Assembly (NCBI RefSeq): GCF_900447045.1
Contig: NZ_UAWH01000005.1
Coordinates: 558,001-622,000 of the forward strand
Source: Clostridium paraputrificum
Lineage (GTDB): Bacteria > Bacillota > Clostridia > Clostridiales > Clostridiaceae
Length of the DNA: 64,000 nucleotides
Direction: 5' to 3'
Of the stretch, positions 1 through 8,833 are shown piece by piece. Both the position numbers and the translations under genes were made by a program. The notes under the pieces are model-generated. The model was not told the origin of the DNA. It made no database searches and was given only the letters and a program-made list of their open reading frames with translations. Every line of letters begins with the position of its first letter. Within the stretch, counting starts at the first letter, position 1.

Positions 1-1
1 A

Positions 2-67
2 GTAAATAAGTATTTAAATCAATATAAATTGAAAGAAATAGATACAACAATATTGAAAATAAACTAA
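2..67 (+). CDS. C-terminal fragment of an upstream gene (partial)
   Basis: An open frame enters from the left edge and ends at TAA 65-67, giving 21 residues that are Lys/Asn/Ile-rich with no recognisable motif. A terminator-like hairpin follows directly, which supports this being a real gene end. The product cannot be identified from this fragment. Confidence 0.4.
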   Translation, partial: VNKYLNQYKLKEIDTTILKIN

Positions 68-94
68 AAGGCCGGGAAACCAGCCTTTTTTCTT
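68..94 (+). terminator. Rho-independent terminator
   Basis: AAGGCCGG pairs with CCAGCCTT around a GAAA loop, with one C/A mismatch. A T-rich run follows. It closes the upstream transcript just before the promoter of the next operon. Confidence 0.75.
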
Positions 95-122
95 TACAGT
101 ATATTTTTATAGAGATAAGTAG

Positions 123-152
123 TTGTCAAATAAAGGGTAAAGATTCTATGAT
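123..152 (+). promoter_or_regulatory. Predicted sigma-A promoter
   Basis: TTGTCA, an 18-base spacer and TATGAT stand 66 bases ahead of the first complete gene. No other promoter is visible before 1831, so it may serve the three genes that follow. Confidence 0.5.
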
Positions 153-217
153 TAAAAGGATAGAAATTTGTAATATTTATAGGTATACTAAAAGAAGGAA
201 ACGAAAGGAGAAATAAT

Positions 218-559
218 ATGAAAGAATTATTTAAAGTAAATGAGTTAAGTTTTTATGAAGAGGATTTTTTAGATGATATAAATGAATATTTAGATATTGT
301 AGATATATTAAGAGATATGCAAAGTGAATTAACTTATGAGAAGGTAACTTGTGCCACTCAAAACGATTGTTGTGAGAAGAGTAAGGATAACTATTTTATT
401 CAAGTACATGGTTTTATTAATAAAGAGGATGAGTTCATCACAAAGGAAGAAGTTTATATGTTTGCAAAGAATATAAAACAAGATGAACTTGATCTTTTTG
501 TTATTAGAGTTTATAAGTGTATTGAATGTGGAAAGTGGATTATTGATATCTTAGAATAA
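218..559 (+). CDS. Conserved clostridial protein with paired cysteines, function unknown
   Basis: This is a 113-residue acidic protein with no signal peptide or membrane segment. A CC pair near residue 50 and a CIEC motif near residue 102, followed by an aromatic stretch, look like a small metal-binding (zinc-ribbon-like) fold. AAAGGAG lies 8 bases before the ATG, so the start is well supported. It is 18 bases upstream of the TcaA-like gene and probably co-transcribed with it. I recognise the general look of a clostridial orphan family but cannot name it with confidence. Confidence 0.75.
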   Translation: MKELFKVNELSFYEEDFLDDINEYLDIVDILRDMQSELTYEKVTCATQNDCCEKSKDNYFIQVHGFINKEDEFITKEEVYMFAKNIKQDELDLFVIRVYKCIECGKWIIDILE

Positions 560-577
560 TTTATCGAGGGGTATTAT

Positions 578-1810
578 ATGAAAGAGGATTTGAAAAATTA
601 TTTTTCTGATTTAATTAAAGATATTAAGAGCATAAAGAGAGAGACTATCTTTGAAATTATGAAGAAGAGAGGAAAACTTTTAACTATTCTAGCATTAGTG
701 ATACTTATGTTTTTAGGATTTGGTATTGGTAGAATAAATACTTCTAAAGAGCATTTATTGAGTAAATTAGAAGTAGCTTTAAAAAACGAAAGTTCAAACA
801 AACTTTCTTCAATTGCTAAGTTTAACAATAAAAAGGTAAGTAAAAAGGAAGTTCAACCGCTTATTAATTATTATTCCAAAGATAATTCTAGAGTTGATTC
901 ACTAATAAATAAATTGAAGACAGTAGGAGAGACAGAAGATTTAAAACTTGTTGAAGAGAATAGAGTATTTGGAACAAGATGTTATATAGATATTAAACCA
1001 TATAGTTTGAAAATTGATAGTGAATTTAAGGATAGTAGATTTACTATAGATGATAAAAATTATATAAATGCAGGAAGTAAAATAGATAAGTTAATCCCAG
1101 GTGTTTATACAGTAAAAGGAATTTTAGAAAGTGGATTTGGAGATATAGAAGCATCTAAAGAAATAGTGCTTATGAAAGATGAAGAGATAGATATGGAATT
1201 TGATGCTGTAATGCTTAATATATCATCAGCATTTTATGATGCAGAAGTATTTGCTAATGGACAATCAACTGGTATCTTGGTAAAAGATGCAAAAAATATA
1301 GGACCATTTCCTACTACAGGAGAAGTTAAATTACATATTGAAAAAGAGTTTCCTTGGGGGAGAGTTAAAGGTGAAGAAGTTCAAGTTAAAGATATCCCTA
1401 ATTTAACACTTAATTTAAGTATGGAAAATGAAACTCTAAAGTCAGAAATAGATACTGTAGTTGATGAATTTTATAGGAGTGTTTTTTTATCCCTTAATGA
1501 GGAAGATAAGAGCGTTATAAAAGGTGGAACGGAAAATGCCATTAATAAAATTTACGATGTGTTAGAAAAAAAGTATTTCATTTTAAAAAATAAATATAAC
1601 ATAAAGGATATAAGAATAGTTGAGGATAAAAACCAATATAGACATGAAGATGGAATATATAGTGCAACTATTGTAGTAAGTGTTGACTATACAGTAAGTA
1701 AGAGTTTTCTTGGATTGAATAAAGAAGAAAGTAATAAATTATTTTTCACTAAAATGATCTATAACGGGAAAGAGTGGAAGGTAGAAGATATAGAAAACTT
1801 TAGTTTATAA
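578..1810 (+). CDS. TcaA/YvbJ-like membrane-anchored envelope protein
   Basis: The 410 residues begin with a short basic cytoplasmic segment, then one membrane helix (about residues 35-52, rich in Leu/Ile/Gly), then a long extracytoplasmic part. That part has repeated beta-rich modules (about 60-290) and an alpha+beta tail (about 295-410) resembling the NTF2-like end of TcaA. TcaA/YvbJ proteins are cell-envelope proteins linked in staphylococci to glycopeptide susceptibility. The usual N-terminal zinc ribbon is absent here. The gene sits 20 bases before a peptidoglycan hydrolase, which fits a cell-wall role. Family assignment rests on architecture and general similarity only. Confidence 0.65.
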   Translation: MKEDLKNYFSDLIKDIKSIKRETIFEIMKKRGKLLTILALVILMFLGFGIGRINTSKEHLLSKLEVALKNESSNKLSSIAKFNNKKVSKKEVQPLINYYSKDNSRVDSLINKLKTVGETEDLKLVEENRVFGTRCYIDIKPYSLKIDSEFKDSRFTIDDKNYINAGSKIDKLIPGVYTVKGILESGFGDIEASKEIVLMKDEEIDMEFDAVMLNISSAFYDAEVFANGQSTGILVKDAKNIGPFPTTGEVKLHIEKEFPWGRVKGEEVQVKDIPNLTLNLSMENETLKSEIDTVVDEFYRSVFLSLNEEDKSVIKGGTENAINKIYDVLEKKYFILKNKYNIKDIRIVEDKNQYRHEDGIYSATIVVSVDYTVSKSFLGLNKEESNKLFFTKMIYNGKEWKVEDIENFSL

Positions 1811-1830
1811 TTAAAAAAGGGGGAGGAGTA

Positions 1831-3105
1831 ATGAAGAAAAGTTTAATAAAGGTAGTAACTATTATTTCGTTATCTTGTTTTATTTTTGAGAGTCCAATTG
1901 TTTATGCAACTAATTCATCTGATATAAAAGATCAAATTAATAATAATAATCAAGCCATAGACAATTTACAAAATGAAAAGGACAAAATACAAAATCAAGT
2001 TAATAATGTAAATAAAGAATTAGATAAGATTACGGAACAGATGGAAGCAAAAAATAAGGAGTTAGAGAAATCTAGCAAAAAGGTAAATGAGTTCCAAAGT
2101 AAGATAGATTCATTACAAGCTGAAATAGATAGTGTACAAGCTAAAATAAATGAGGCTGAAGAGGAAATAGTTAAAAAAGAGGAACTTATAGTTCAAAAGG
2201 AAAATGAATCAGAAGAAAGAGAAAAGATGCTTGGATTAAGAATAAGAAATTATTACAAAAATGATATGACTAGTCAGATGTTAGCCTTTTTAGTAAGTAG
2301 TGATGGTCTTTCAAGCTTTATAGGTAATATATACAATATGAAAAAGATACTTGATACTGATAAAAAGCTTATTGATGAAGTAAATAGTATGAAAGAAGCA
2401 CTAAATAATGAAAAGAAGTTATTGGAAGAAAAAATTGTTGAATTGGATGAGGAAAAAGTAGAAATAAAAAATAAACAACAAGAATTAGTTAGTGCTCAAA
2501 AAGAATTCGTAGATGAAAAAAATAAGTATTTATCTCAAGTAAATGATTTAAAAGGAATAGAGAGCAAAAAGCAAAGCATGATTAATTCTCTATCAGATAA
2601 GGAAAGAGAGTTACAGGAGAAAATAGGTGATTTGACAGACTTTAATCAAGATTTACAGAATAAATTAGATGATTTATTCAATGGACTTGATGATGAAAAT
2701 AGTGGAAATTCTCAAGGAGAAACCTTTTTAAGACCAACTAGTGGACATGTTACTAGTGAATATGGTCCTAGAATTCATCCAATTAGTGGGCAGAGTGGTT
2801 TCCATACAGGCATAGATTTAGCATCTCCATCTGGTACTCCTATTAAAGCTTCAAAGAGCGGAACTGTGGTGTATTCTGGATGGCAAGGTGGATATGGACA
2901 AGTAGTTATTATAGATCATGGCGGTGGATATAGAACTTTATATGCGCATTGCTCTAAATTAAATGTGGTTAAAAATCAAAAAGTTAGCAGGGGACAGACT
3001 GTTGCTTTAGTTGGTTCTACAGGTAATAGCACAGGACCTCATTTGCACTTTGAAGTAAGAGTAAATAATAAACATCAAAATCCTAGAAAATATGTACCTA
3101 TTTAA
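1831..3105 (+). CDS. Secreted M23 (LytM) peptidoglycan endopeptidase with coiled-coil stalk
   Basis: A signal peptide (about residues 1-26, ending VYA) is followed by two long coiled-coil stretches (about 30-130 and 170-285, Glu/Lys/Gln-rich) of the PcsB/EnvC type, a Ser/Gly linker and a C-terminal M23 domain (about 305-420). The zinc and catalytic signature is visible: H325 and D329 in FHTGIDLA, and H404/H406 in HLHFE. Such proteins cleave peptide cross-links in the wall. In PcsB and EnvC relatives the coiled coil keeps the enzyme or its partner inactive until divisome signals (FtsEX) release it. GGGGGAGGAG precedes the ATG. A strong terminator follows. Confidence 0.92.
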   Translation: MKKSLIKVVTIISLSCFIFESPIVYATNSSDIKDQINNNNQAIDNLQNEKDKIQNQVNNVNKELDKITEQMEAKNKELEKSSKKVNEFQSKIDSLQAEIDSVQAKINEAEEEIVKKEELIVQKENESEEREKMLGLRIRNYYKNDMTSQMLAFLVSSDGLSSFIGNIYNMKKILDTDKKLIDEVNSMKEALNNEKKLLEEKIVELDEEKVEIKNKQQELVSAQKEFVDEKNKYLSQVNDLKGIESKKQSMINSLSDKERELQEKIGDLTDFNQDLQNKLDDLFNGLDDENSGNSQGETFLRPTSGHVTSEYGPRIHPISGQSGFHTGIDLASPSGTPIKASKSGTVVYSGWQGGYGQVVIIDHGGGYRTLYAHCSKLNVVKNQKVSRGQTVALVGSTGNSTGPHLHFEVRVNNKHQNPRKYVPI

Positions 3106-3143
3106 TTAAAATAATTAATAAAAGTAAACATATATTATTGTAG

Positions 3144-3177
3144 ATAAGAAATTGCCTGTGGCAATTTCTTATTTTTA
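3144..3177 (+). terminator. Rho-independent terminator of the M23 operon
   Basis: A near-perfect stem (ATAAGAAATTGC with GCAATTTCTTAT) is followed by TTTTT. It ends the plus-strand transcript before the minus-strand RNA gene described next. Confidence 0.85.
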
Positions 3178-3190
3178 TCTAAGACATAGG

Positions 3191-3346
3191 AAAAATATAA
3201 AAAACCTGCACTTATAATAAGTACAGGTTAAAGGGTATGTTCATTTAAGAAAGGGAATAAATGAACATATATGTGGGGTTTATAAAAACTCTTACTAATA
3301 AAAAATATTAGTAGAGTGTATGGGCTAAATTTTAAAATACTTATAC
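3191..3346 (-). ncRNA. Candidate trans-acting small RNA with unpaired C-rich motifs
   Basis: Read on the minus strand, a promoter (3378-3351) is followed by about 150 bases with no ORF and three consecutive hairpins. They are 3316-3288 (TATTAGT arms), 3266-3236 (11-bp perfect stem ATGTTCATTTA) and 3229-3203 (AACCTG/CAGGTT arms). The last is followed on this strand by TTTTTTATATTTTT, a classic intrinsic terminator. Between and inside the hairpins lie unpaired CCC, CCCC, CCC and CCC. Repeated C-rich single-stranded motifs are how RsaE/RoxS-type and CsRNA-type regulators bind Shine-Dalgarno sequences. The RNA is inferred; structure and signals are seen. It also faces the M23 terminator tail to tail. 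Confidence 0.6.
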
Positions 3347-3350
3347 TTAA

Positions 3351-3378
3351 ATTATAAATTAAAAATAGATAAAATCAA
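3351..3378 (-). promoter_or_regulatory. Predicted sigma-A promoter for the minus-strand small RNA
   Basis: On the minus strand TTGATT (3378-3373), a 16-base spacer and TATAAT (3356-3351) place the start near 3346-3344. No coding gene begins downstream on this strand, so the promoter would otherwise be unexplained. Confidence 0.6.
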
Positions 3379-3530
3379 TAGAAAAAAATCAAATTTTTTC
3401 TAATTTTTCATAAAAGTTTTCGACAAATATATACTATTTTAATTAATTTTAAAAAAGCATTGAAATATATGGATAAAGTATACTAGTATTATAGATAATA
3501 AAAATATTGTGTATAAATGAAGGTGAGAAA

Positions 3531-4211
3531 ATGAACATAAGAGAAGAGTTTAATAGTATTTTTAAGATAAATAATGACCAAGTAGAATTTATTAAGGAGA
3601 AGCTTAACTACAAAGATAAGTTATTAATTGTTGGAGTTGAGGCAAATGAAGATTTAAATGATAAAGTTTCAAAATATGAATATTTTATCGAAAAAAATAG
3701 TGATGCTTTTCTGAATAACTTTTATAAAAAGGGAAAAAGTTTTAAAGAAATATGTTTTTTATGTCAGGTGGTAAAAGAGTTAAGAGAAATTAGAGTTATA
3801 AGAGAGTTATCGAAGAAAATATACGAGCAATTAGGGGTAAATGGATATATAGTGTTGCAAATTATTAATTATGACAAATTTATAATTGGTGGTAATAAAG
3901 AGAAAATATTTAGTGATACTGAAATTATTTCTCCTATTTGGAAAGAAGATTTGATTAATGTATTAAAGAATATTGGATTTGTAGATATTGAAGTATATGG
4001 ATCTTTTGATAAGGATAATTTTAATGAGATAAATTCTAACTCTATGATTGTAAGGGCAAGAAAGTATGAGGATTTATTAAAAGATACTCGAGATTATGAA
4101 GATTATAGTGAAAATGTTGTTGAGTCTAAAGTGTGTGGTGGTTGTTGTAGCAAGAAGTCTGGCGGATGTTCTGGTTGTAGTGGATGTTCAAAGGGCTGTA
4201 ATAGGCATTAA
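3531..4211 (+). CDS. Degenerate methyltransferase-like protein with Cys-rich tail
   Basis: The start is set at ATG 3531 because GGTGAG lies just ahead; an upstream in-frame ATG at 3507 has no ribosome site. The 226 residues include a segment (about 85-185) that reads like the C-terminal half of a class I SAM-dependent methyltransferase: a hydrophobic strand GYIVLQI, a helix, then a final strand. The glycine-rich SAM-binding motif is not evident. The last 25 residues hold nine cysteines in CGGCC, CSGCSGCSKGC spacing, suggesting metal binding or cross-linking. Function is unknown, and the fold call is tentative. Confidence 0.7.
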   Translation: MNIREEFNSIFKINNDQVEFIKEKLNYKDKLLIVGVEANEDLNDKVSKYEYFIEKNSDAFLNNFYKKGKSFKEICFLCQVVKELREIRVIRELSKKIYEQLGVNGYIVLQIINYDKFIIGGNKEKIFSDTEIISPIWKEDLINVLKNIGFVDIEVYGSFDKDNFNEINSNSMIVRARKYEDLLKDTRDYEDYSENVVESKVCGGCCSKKSGGCSGCSGCSKGCNRH

Positions 4212-4347
4212 TTCATAATTACTAAGAAAAAATTAATATTTAGAAATACCAAAAAGAATTAATATAATGTATAATATTAACTAGAATAAAAAGCAAAATG
4301 GGGAACTTTGTATTGTTTTTATGAATTATATGAAGGAGGTATGAAAC

Positions 4348-5145
4348 TTGGCAAAACCAAGCATATTTAGTAGAGATTACGAGAAAAAAATGAGAAGAAG
4401 AAAACGTAGGATAACAATAGGAATTATTTTGATGTTGCTAGTTGTAGTAATAGCATTTGTTAAATTTCAGTTACCTAACATAGATTTCACACAAGTTAAA
4501 GCAAAGATACAAGCTTGGGTTGATACAGGAAAATCTGTAGAGCAAGAGGAAGATGCAGTGGACGAAGAATCAATAGATGAAGAGAAACCGCAGGATGTTG
4601 AAAAGGAACCAGAGAGAACATATATTGATTTTAATATAAAAGAAGGTACTGTTGCTAAAGCAGAGTACGTAGAAGCAGAAGGTGTTAAGAAGTTTGTAGC
4701 ATTAGAACCTATAGAAGGGTATACTTTTTCCTTAAGTCCTTCACAACAACAAATGATTGTAATGGATCCTAATCAAAATTTATATCTTTTAAATGTAGAT
4801 GGTAGTCTAAAAGATGTAACGAAAAAAGAGTATATTTCAACGTCTAAGCAGACATTTCCTAAAGATAAAATGTTATCCGCTTATGAAGGATATATCTGGA
4901 ATTCTATACCAAGTTTCATAGATGAAAATACTATTATTTATGTATCTCAACTACCGTATTTTGGAGAGTCGGCAACTCATAAGTACATATGGATAAAGGA
5001 TTTGATTAACAATACAGATAAAACTTTATGGAAAACAAAAGGAATGGACATTCAAATTGGAGAAGTTGTACCTGATAAAGGCATAACAGTAACAATAGAT
5101 GGAAATATAAAGTACATTAACGCTGATGGAATAATTTCTCAATAA
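4348..5145 (+). CDS. Single-pass membrane protein, function unknown
   Basis: AGGAGG at 4334-4339 sits 8 bases before a TTG start; the ATG at 4341 is in another frame. The 265 residues comprise an Arg/Lys-rich cytoplasmic N-terminus (MRRRKRR), one membrane helix (about 21-40), an acidic linker (about 62-90, many Glu/Asp) and an extracytoplasmic beta-rich domain (about 95-265) with strand-turn repeats suggesting a partial propeller. It precedes tig but has its own transcription context, since a promoter lies between them. I do not recognise the family. Confidence 0.75.
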   Translation: MAKPSIFSRDYEKKMRRRKRRITIGIILMLLVVVIAFVKFQLPNIDFTQVKAKIQAWVDTGKSVEQEEDAVDEESIDEEKPQDVEKEPERTYIDFNIKEGTVAKAEYVEAEGVKKFVALEPIEGYTFSLSPSQQQMIVMDPNQNLYLLNVDGSLKDVTKKEYISTSKQTFPKDKMLSAYEGYIWNSIPSFIDENTIIYVSQLPYFGESATHKYIWIKDLINNTDKTLWKTKGMDIQIGEVVPDKGITVTIDGNIKYINADGIISQ

Positions 5146-5186
5146 AGCATGAGTATTTACAGATTAGTGTAAAAGAAACAAATAAT

Positions 5187-5216
5187 TTGATAATAATTAG
5201 GAATATGTGATATAAT
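5187..5216 (+). promoter_or_regulatory. Predicted sigma-A promoter of tig
   Basis: TTGATA, an 18-base spacer and TATAAT lie 52 bases upstream of the trigger factor start. No HrcA or CtsR operator is visible around it. Confidence 0.6.
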
Positions 5217-5268
5217 ATCCTAGTCTATCAATAGGTAAATAACTATTTTAGGAGGAATAATAAAAAAG

Positions 5269-6558
5269 ATGGAAGCTAAAATGGAAAAAATAGAAAACAA
5301 CGTAGTTAAGTTAGAAGTAAGAGTTGAAGCAGAAAAGTTTAACGAAGCACTAAAGAAAGCATATAATAAGAATAAGATGCACTTCAATGTACAAGGGTTT
5401 AGAAAAGGTAAGGTTCCAATGGCTATGGTTAAGAAGTACTATGGAATAGAAGTACTTTTTGATGATGCTATTAACTTTGTTATAGACGAGACTTATCCAA
5501 AGACTATAGAAGAAAATAACCTAAGACCGGTTGATTACCCACAAATAAACGTTGTAGAAGTTGGGGAAGGAAAAGACCTTATATATACTGCACAAGTAAC
5601 TGTATATCCAGAAGTTATTCTTGGAGAATACAAGGGATTAGAAGTAGCTAAGAATTCTTATGAAGTAAAAGAAGAAGAAGTTGAAGCTCAATTAAAGTCA
5701 ATGCAAGAAAAGAACGCTAGAGTTGAAGTTAAGGCAGAAGGTACAGTTGAAAATGGAGACATAGCTGTTATAGATTTCAAAGGATTCATTGATGGAGTTG
5801 CATTTGAAGGTGGAGAAGGAAAGGATTATCCTTTAGAAATTGGTTCAGGTTCATTCATAGATAACTTTGAAGAACAATTAGTTGGTGCTGCTGTTGGAGA
5901 AACTAGAGAAGTTAAAGTTAAGTTCCCAGAAGCATACGGAAACGAAGAATTAAACGATAAGGATGCTACTTTTGAAGTAACAGTTAAAGAAATTAAGGCA
6001 AAAGAACTTCCAACTTTAGATGATGAATTTGCTAAGGATGTTTCTGAATTTGATACAATAGCTGAATTAAAAGAAGACGTAGCTAAGAAGATTCAAGAAA
6101 ACAATGATAATAGAGCTGAAAGAGAATATGAAGATGCAGTTATTAATGCTGCTATAGAAACAGCTACAATTGATTTACCAGAAGTTATGGTAGAAAAAGA
6201 AATAGATCATATGATTAAAGATTTAGAATCTAGATTACAATATCAAGGTTTAACTTTAGATCAATATATGGAATTTACAGGAAATACTGTTGAAAAGATG
6301 AGAGATTATATGAGAGCAAATGCGGAAAGAAAGGTTAAAGCTGATCTAGTTCTTGAAGCAATTGCTAAGGCTGAAAATATAGTAGCAACAGAAGAAGAAC
6401 TAAAGGAAAAAGCTACTGAAGTTGCAAAGATGTACTCAGCTGGAGAAACAGAAAAAATGGTTGAATTATTAATTAATTCACAAAAAGCTATGTTAGAAAA
6501 TGATATAGTTATGGGTAAAACAATTCAATTATTAAAAGATAATTGTAAAACAGCTTAA
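5269..6558 (+). CDS. tig: Trigger factor, ribosome-associated chaperone and peptidyl-prolyl isomerase
   Basis: The 429-residue length is typical. The N-terminal ribosome-binding domain carries the GFRKGK signature at residues 43-48, which contacts protein L23 at the exit tunnel. An FKBP-type PPIase domain spans about 150-245, and the helical substrate-cradling C-terminal domain fills the rest. The first ATG is chosen because AGGAGG lies 13 bases before it and 25 bases before the second. Tig binds nascent chains co-translationally. Its placement ahead of clpP-clpX is the standard firmicute order. A hairpin terminator follows, so clpP is transcribed separately or by read-through. Confidence 0.97.
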   Translation: MEAKMEKIENNVVKLEVRVEAEKFNEALKKAYNKNKMHFNVQGFRKGKVPMAMVKKYYGIEVLFDDAINFVIDETYPKTIEENNLRPVDYPQINVVEVGEGKDLIYTAQVTVYPEVILGEYKGLEVAKNSYEVKEEEVEAQLKSMQEKNARVEVKAEGTVENGDIAVIDFKGFIDGVAFEGGEGKDYPLEIGSGSFIDNFEEQLVGAAVGETREVKVKFPEAYGNEELNDKDATFEVTVKEIKAKELPTLDDEFAKDVSEFDTIAELKEDVAKKIQENNDNRAEREYEDAVINAAIETATIDLPEVMVEKEIDHMIKDLESRLQYQGLTLDQYMEFTGNTVEKMRDYMRANAERKVKADLVLEAIAKAENIVATEEELKEKATEVAKMYSAGETEKMVELLINSQKAMLENDIVMGKTIQLLKDNCKTA

Positions 6559-6572
6559 TATATACAAGAGAT

Positions 6573-6604
6573 AATTGCCAGAAAGTATTTCTGGCAATTA
6601 TTTC
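6573..6604 (+). terminator. Terminator-like hairpin after tig
   Basis: A perfect 12-bp stem (AATTGCCAGAAA with TTTCTGGCAATT) has a 3-base loop. The T-run is weak (ATTATTTC), so partial read-through into clpP is plausible. Confidence 0.65.
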
Positions 6605-6707
6605 AAATTAATATTAACAATTAAAGACAAATCAAGTATAATTTAAATATAATTTAATTAATATTATAATTATATAAGATTGGGTATGTTAATTAGGAGG
6701 TAGTATT

Positions 6708-7307
6708 ATGGCATTAGTTCCAATGGTAGTAGAACAAACAGGCAGAGGAGAAAGATCTTATGATATTTTCTCAAGATTATTAAAAGATAGGATAATCATG
6801 CTAAGCGGTGAGGTAACAGATGAATCTGCTAACCTAATTGTAGCTCAATTATTATTCTTAGAAAGTGAAGATCCAGATAAGGATATATTCTTATATATAA
6901 ATAGTCCAGGTGGATCAGTTACAGCTGGTATGGCTATTTATGATACTATGAATTATATTAAGGCAGATGTATCAACTATATGCGTAGGAATGGCAGCTTC
7001 AATGGGGGCTTTCTTACTATCTAGTGGTGCAAAAGGAAAGAGATATGCTCTACCAAATGCTGAGGTTATGATTCATCAACCTCTTGGAGGATTCCAAGGT
7101 CAAGCAACAGATATTGGCATTCATGCAAATAGAATGTTAAAGATTAAAGAGAGATTAAATAAGATCTTAAGTGAAAATACTAATCAACCATTAGAAAAAT
7201 TATCAGCTGATGTAGAAAGAGATTATTTCTTAGACGGTGAAGAAGCTGTAGAATATGGAATTGTTGATAAAGTAATAACAAAGAACGAATTAGGGAAAGA
7301 TAAATAA
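6708..7307 (+). CDS. clpP: ATP-dependent Clp protease proteolytic subunit ClpP
   Basis: This 199-residue serine peptidase has the full catalytic triad: S98 in GMAASMGA, H123 in MIHQPLGG and D172 in RDYFLDG. The short N-terminal loop needed for docking to ClpX and the glycine-rich [10 protein letters not shown] strand are present. Fourteen subunits form the barrel that degrades proteins unfolded by ClpX or ClpC. TTAGGAGG lies before the ATG. It is 28 bases from clpX, so the two subunits are made together. No CtsR operator is seen upstream. Confidence 0.98.
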   Translation: MALVPMVVEQTGRGERSYDIFSRLLKDRIIMLSGEVTDESANLIVAQLLFLESEDPDKDIFLYINSPGGSVTAGMAIYDTMNYIKADVSTICVGMAASMGAFLLSSGAKGKRYALPNAEVMIHQPLGGFQGQATDIGIHANRMLKIKERLNKILSENTNQPLEKLSADVERDYFLDGEEAVEYGIVDKVITKNELGKDK

Positions 7308-7335
7308 CAACCTATTGTCTAAGTGAGGTGAATGT

Positions 7336-8631
7336 ATGGCTAAATTTGATGACAAGAAACAGCTGAAGTGTTCTTTTTGCGGTAAGAATCAAGACCAAGT
7401 AAAAAGATTAATAGCTGGACCTGGTGTATATATTTGTGATGAGTGTATTGATTTATGCTCAGAAATCATAGCAGATGAGTTTGAAGATACTCTAGAGTTT
7501 GATACTAAAACACTTCCTAAGCCACAAGAAATTAAAGAATATTTAGATTCTTACGTTATTGGTCAAGAAAGTGCAAAGAAATCTTTAGCAGTTGCTGTTT
7601 ATAACCACTATAAAAGAATAAATTCTAATGAGAGCAATGATGATGTTGAATTACAAAAAAGTAATATACTTTTACTAGGACCAACAGGGTCAGGTAAAAC
7701 ATTTTTAGCTCAAACATTAGCAAAATTCTTAAATGTTCCATTTGCTATAGCTGATGCCACAACATTAACAGAGGCTGGATATGTTGGAGAAGATGTAGAA
7801 AATATTCTATTAAGATTAATCCAGAATGCAGATTATGATGTTGAAAGAGCAGAAAAGGGAATCATTTATATAGATGAAATAGATAAGATAGCAAGGAAAT
7901 CTGAAAATCCATCTATTACAAGAGATGTTTCGGGAGAAGGTGTTCAACAAGCACTTCTTAAGATATTAGAAGGAACAGTTGCATCTGTACCACCTCAAGG
8001 AGGTCGTAAACATCCACATCAAGAATTCATTCAAATTAACACTGGAAATATATTATTTATTTGTGGTGGAGCTTTTGATGGATTAGATAAGATAATTGAA
8101 AAAAGAACAAGAAAGAGTTCTATTGGATTTGGAGCTGATATTCAATCTAAGGCTGAAAAAGATATTGGAAGCCTATTAAAAGCAATAGAACCAGAAGATT
8201 TATTAAAGTTTGGTTTAATTCCTGAATTTGTAGGAAGATTACCACTTGTAGTAACTCTTCAATCTCTTGATAAAGAAGCACTTGTTAATATTTTAAGTAA
8301 GCCTAAAAATGCTTTAGTAAAACAATACATGAAGCTATTTGAAATTGATAATGTAGAATTAGAGTTTACAGATAAAGCACTTGAAGCAATTGCAGAAAAG
8401 GCTATAGAAAGAAAGACAGGAGCAAGAGGACTAAGATCTATAATTGAAGATGTAATGACAGAGATTATGTTTGAAATTCCTTCTGATGAAAGAATAAACA
8501 AGGTTGTTATTACTGAGCCTACAATTAATAAGAAGGAAAGACCAGAGATTCAAATGCTTCCGGAAGGTGAGGTTAGACCTCAATTAAAAGCTAAGAAGCC
8601 TAAAAAGAAAAAAGGTGTAGAAACTGCTTAA
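7336..8631 (+). CDS. clpX: ClpX, AAA+ unfoldase of the ClpXP protease
   Basis: The 431 residues begin with a C4 zinc-binding domain (C12, C15, C34, C37) that dimerises and recruits adaptors. An AAA+ module follows, with Walker A GPTGSGKT (about 116-123), Walker B IIYIDEID, and a sensor/arginine region in the C-terminal small domain. The ClpP-docking IGF-type loop is visible as SSIGFGA. ClpX unfolds tagged substrates and threads them into ClpP. The start follows GTGAGGTG. A strong terminator ends the unit. Confidence 0.98.
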   Translation: MAKFDDKKQLKCSFCGKNQDQVKRLIAGPGVYICDECIDLCSEIIADEFEDTLEFDTKTLPKPQEIKEYLDSYVIGQESAKKSLAVAVYNHYKRINSNESNDDVELQKSNILLLGPTGSGKTFLAQTLAKFLNVPFAIADATTLTEAGYVGEDVENILLRLIQNADYDVERAEKGIIYIDEIDKIARKSENPSITRDVSGEGVQQALLKILEGTVASVPPQGGRKHPHQEFIQINTGNILFICGGAFDGLDKIIEKRTRKSSIGFGADIQSKAEKDIGSLLKAIEPEDLLKFGLIPEFVGRLPLVVTLQSLDKEALVNILSKPKNALVKQYMKLFEIDNVELEFTDKALEAIAEKAIERKTGARGLRSIIEDVMTEIMFEIPSDERINKVVITEPTINKKERPEIQMLPEGEVRPQLKAKKPKKKKGVETA

Positions 8632-8632
8632 T

Positions 8633-8662
8633 AAAAAAGGTTGTTTTTACAGCCTTTTTTTT
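8633..8662 (+). terminator. Rho-independent terminator of clpX
   Basis: AAAAAGGTTGT pairs with ACAGCCTTTTT (one G-U) and is followed by eight T residues. Confidence 0.85.
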
Positions 8663-8767
8663 GTTGTCTAGGAAATTATACTTATAACAAACTCGTGAAT
8701 ACCTTCGACATTTTTATGTTACTGAAGTTTTTTGATTTATAAAAATTATCAATTAATTCTTATTTAT

Positions 8768-8797
8768 GTATAGCAGACTTAGGAAGAGTTAATAATT
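8768..8797 (+). promoter_or_regulatory. Sigma-F-like forespore promoter candidate for lonB
   Basis: GTATA (8768-8772), exactly 15 bases, then GTTAATAATT (8788-8797) resembles the sigma-F consensus GYWTA-N15-GGNRANAHTR with two mismatches in the -10. The start of transcription would be about 30 bases before the lonB ATG. In Bacillus subtilis lonB is a sigma-F gene, which makes the match meaningful. The same form recurs at 15082-15111. Confidence 0.45.
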
Positions 8798-8833
8798 ATA
8801 AACGGATATAATTAATGACTTGGAGGTAGAGTA

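Noticed and set aside
3106..3530. Small protein in the 3.1-3.5 kb gap
   Set aside because: All frames on both strands are interrupted frequently and none has a ribosome site; RNA structure explains the region better.
6605..6707. CtsR or HrcA operator upstream of clpP
   Set aside because: I see no GGTCAAA-type direct repeats or CIRCE-type inverted repeat; the region is simply AT-rich.
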